The notes under the pieces are model-generated. The model saw nothing but the letters and a program-made list of their open reading frames with translations, was not told the origin of the DNA and ran no database searches. Positions 63,301 to 64,000 of a DNA stretch of 64,000 nucleotides are shown one piece after another (the first letter of the stretch is position 1; every line of letters begins with the position of its first letter). The stretch covers positions 19,936,001-20,000,000 of the forward strand of contig NC_135121.1 of assembly GCF_050908995.1 (NCBI RefSeq), read 5' to 3'. The translations under genes and the position numbers were made by a program. This DNA is from Andrena cerasifolii. Taxonomy: Eukaryota > Arthropoda > Insecta > Hymenoptera > Andrenidae.

Positions 63301-64000
63301 TCAGCTGCTTTATGGCTATCAGATCCAGGGCGTCCTGGTTATCGACGAACTCTATATGCTGCCAATTGATACCCTCGTGGTTGTATTCCTCCTGCTCCAG
63401 CTTGAAGATGTGCTGCACGAAGAATTGCTGGAGATTCTCGTTGGCGTAGTTGATGCAGAACTGTTCGAAGCTGTTGTGATTGAAATTCTCGAAGCCGAAT
63501 ATATCCAGCACACCTATCGCGCTCCGGGACGTGTTCTTGGGCCTGTAGATAGCCTCGTTGATCTTCTTCACGATGTGCACGAACAATCGCCCGTATATTC
63601 CTTTAACGAACGCGTCTCTGATGTCCACCGATTGTTCCCTGGACAAGGTGGAAACCTGCGTGGAAACACGCGTTACGATTCGCGAGTAGAAATTGCTTTT
63701 ACGCGGCTTGGCTGAACGGTAATCGCTTGTTACTTACAACCGTCTCACCGTGAGCAAATATCGTTCTGCGAGTGAGAGCGTCTATCAAAGATTGCACCGG
63801 CACGCCGAGCAGATGCGCCACCCTCTGCACGTTCGTTTGCTCCGGTATCTCCGTAGCATCCAGGTTATCTGGGAAAGTAGCGGAAATTCGAGGGGATTCC
63901 AGGCGAGTCTGCGACACTGCGCGTTAAACTGTCAACCGCTTACCTACAACGGTGGCTCTGTACTTGACGTTTCCCATGTGCAATAAGGCGGCGAGTAGCT
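57399..64000 (-). CDS. ck: Myosin VIIa (crinkled), 3' two-thirds; 5' end outside window
   Basis: Exons in 5' to 3' order: beyond the edge to 63944, 63868-63738, 63655-60503, 60434-60190, 60112-59752, 59677-59559, 59515-59089, 59009-58827, 58744-58543, 58460-58332, 58248-58152, 58057-57960, 57861-57692, 57605-57399 (TGA). Phases agree. Order: motor domain second half (VLDIFGFENFNHNSFEQFCINYANE, FKKSLDSLMKTLCSCQPFFIRCIKPNEYKKP, GMMETIRIRRAGYP); IQ motifs (ILQRNIRGWVYRRRFLRMRAA and following); charged single-helix stretch; MyTH4-FERM 1; SH3 (YVIALQDYKAPGESSSFLSFQKGDLIVL); MyTH4-FERM 2 ending [23 protein letters not shown]. Known role: actin motor for bristle/hair shape and mechanosensory cells; human MYO7A underlies Usher 1B. 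The 3,153-bp exon is unusually large. Confidence 0.96.

Overview
The window is nuclear DNA of an insect, most likely a hymenopteran (ant, bee or wasp). Every recognisable gene is a eukaryotic gene with GT-AG introns. One gene is a cytochrome P450 of the arthropod ecdysone pathway (Halloween gene shade, CYP314A1), and the introns and spacers carry many small insect-type inverted-repeat transposons. I assembled the genes by hand from splice sites and reading frame. Exon phases agree along every gene except one exon of Cdk8.

Layout. 1-2.5 kb (+): 3' part of an ADCK2-like atypical kinase. 2.5-8.2 kb: no coding gene recognised; GC-rich and ACN-rich leader-like sequence with a possible 5' exon, and an 883-bp foldback element. 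8.2-12.1 kb (+): complete ten-exon CYP314A1, with a 900-bp hAT-type element in its last intron. 13.2-25.6 kb (-): 24 exons of an INF2/form3-type formin, with a 35-bp minisatellite in its last intron; the most N-terminal exons were not found. 25.6-29.8 kb: no coding exon seen. 29.8-32.2 kb (-): Cdk8, with a one-base frameshift. 33.1-33.6 kb (+): EMC5/MMGT1. 34.0-35.3 kb (-): proteasome subunit alpha4 (PSMA7). 36.3-44.8 kb (+): gamma-glutamyltransferase, whose introns hold at least four transposon-derived insertions. 45.5-49.6 kb (-): XPG/ERCC5 (mus201). 53.2-54.8 kb (+): Suppressor of Hairless in one coding exon. 57.4-64.0 kb (-): 3' two-thirds of myosin VIIa (crinkled), running off the right edge.

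The genes are a mixed eukaryotic neighbourhood, not an operon or a shared pathway: steroid hormone synthesis, actin assembly, Mediator kinase, ER membrane insertion, protein degradation, glutathione breakdown, DNA repair, Notch signalling and an actin motor. Three head-to-head pairs (Cdk8/EMC5, PSMA7/GGT, XPG/Su(H)) share intergenic regions that may hold divergent promoters.

The most interesting points are a group of perfect Su(H) consensus sites upstream of the Su(H) gene (possible autoregulation), an in-frame open extension after the Su(H) stop, a transposon end that supplies the 3' splice site tract of a GGT exon, a minisatellite that repeats a splice-acceptor-like motif about 25 times inside the formin gene, several MITEs with clean target duplications (hAT, PIF/Harbinger, piggyBac types), and the Cdk8 frameshift. 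I saw no wholly new gene system.
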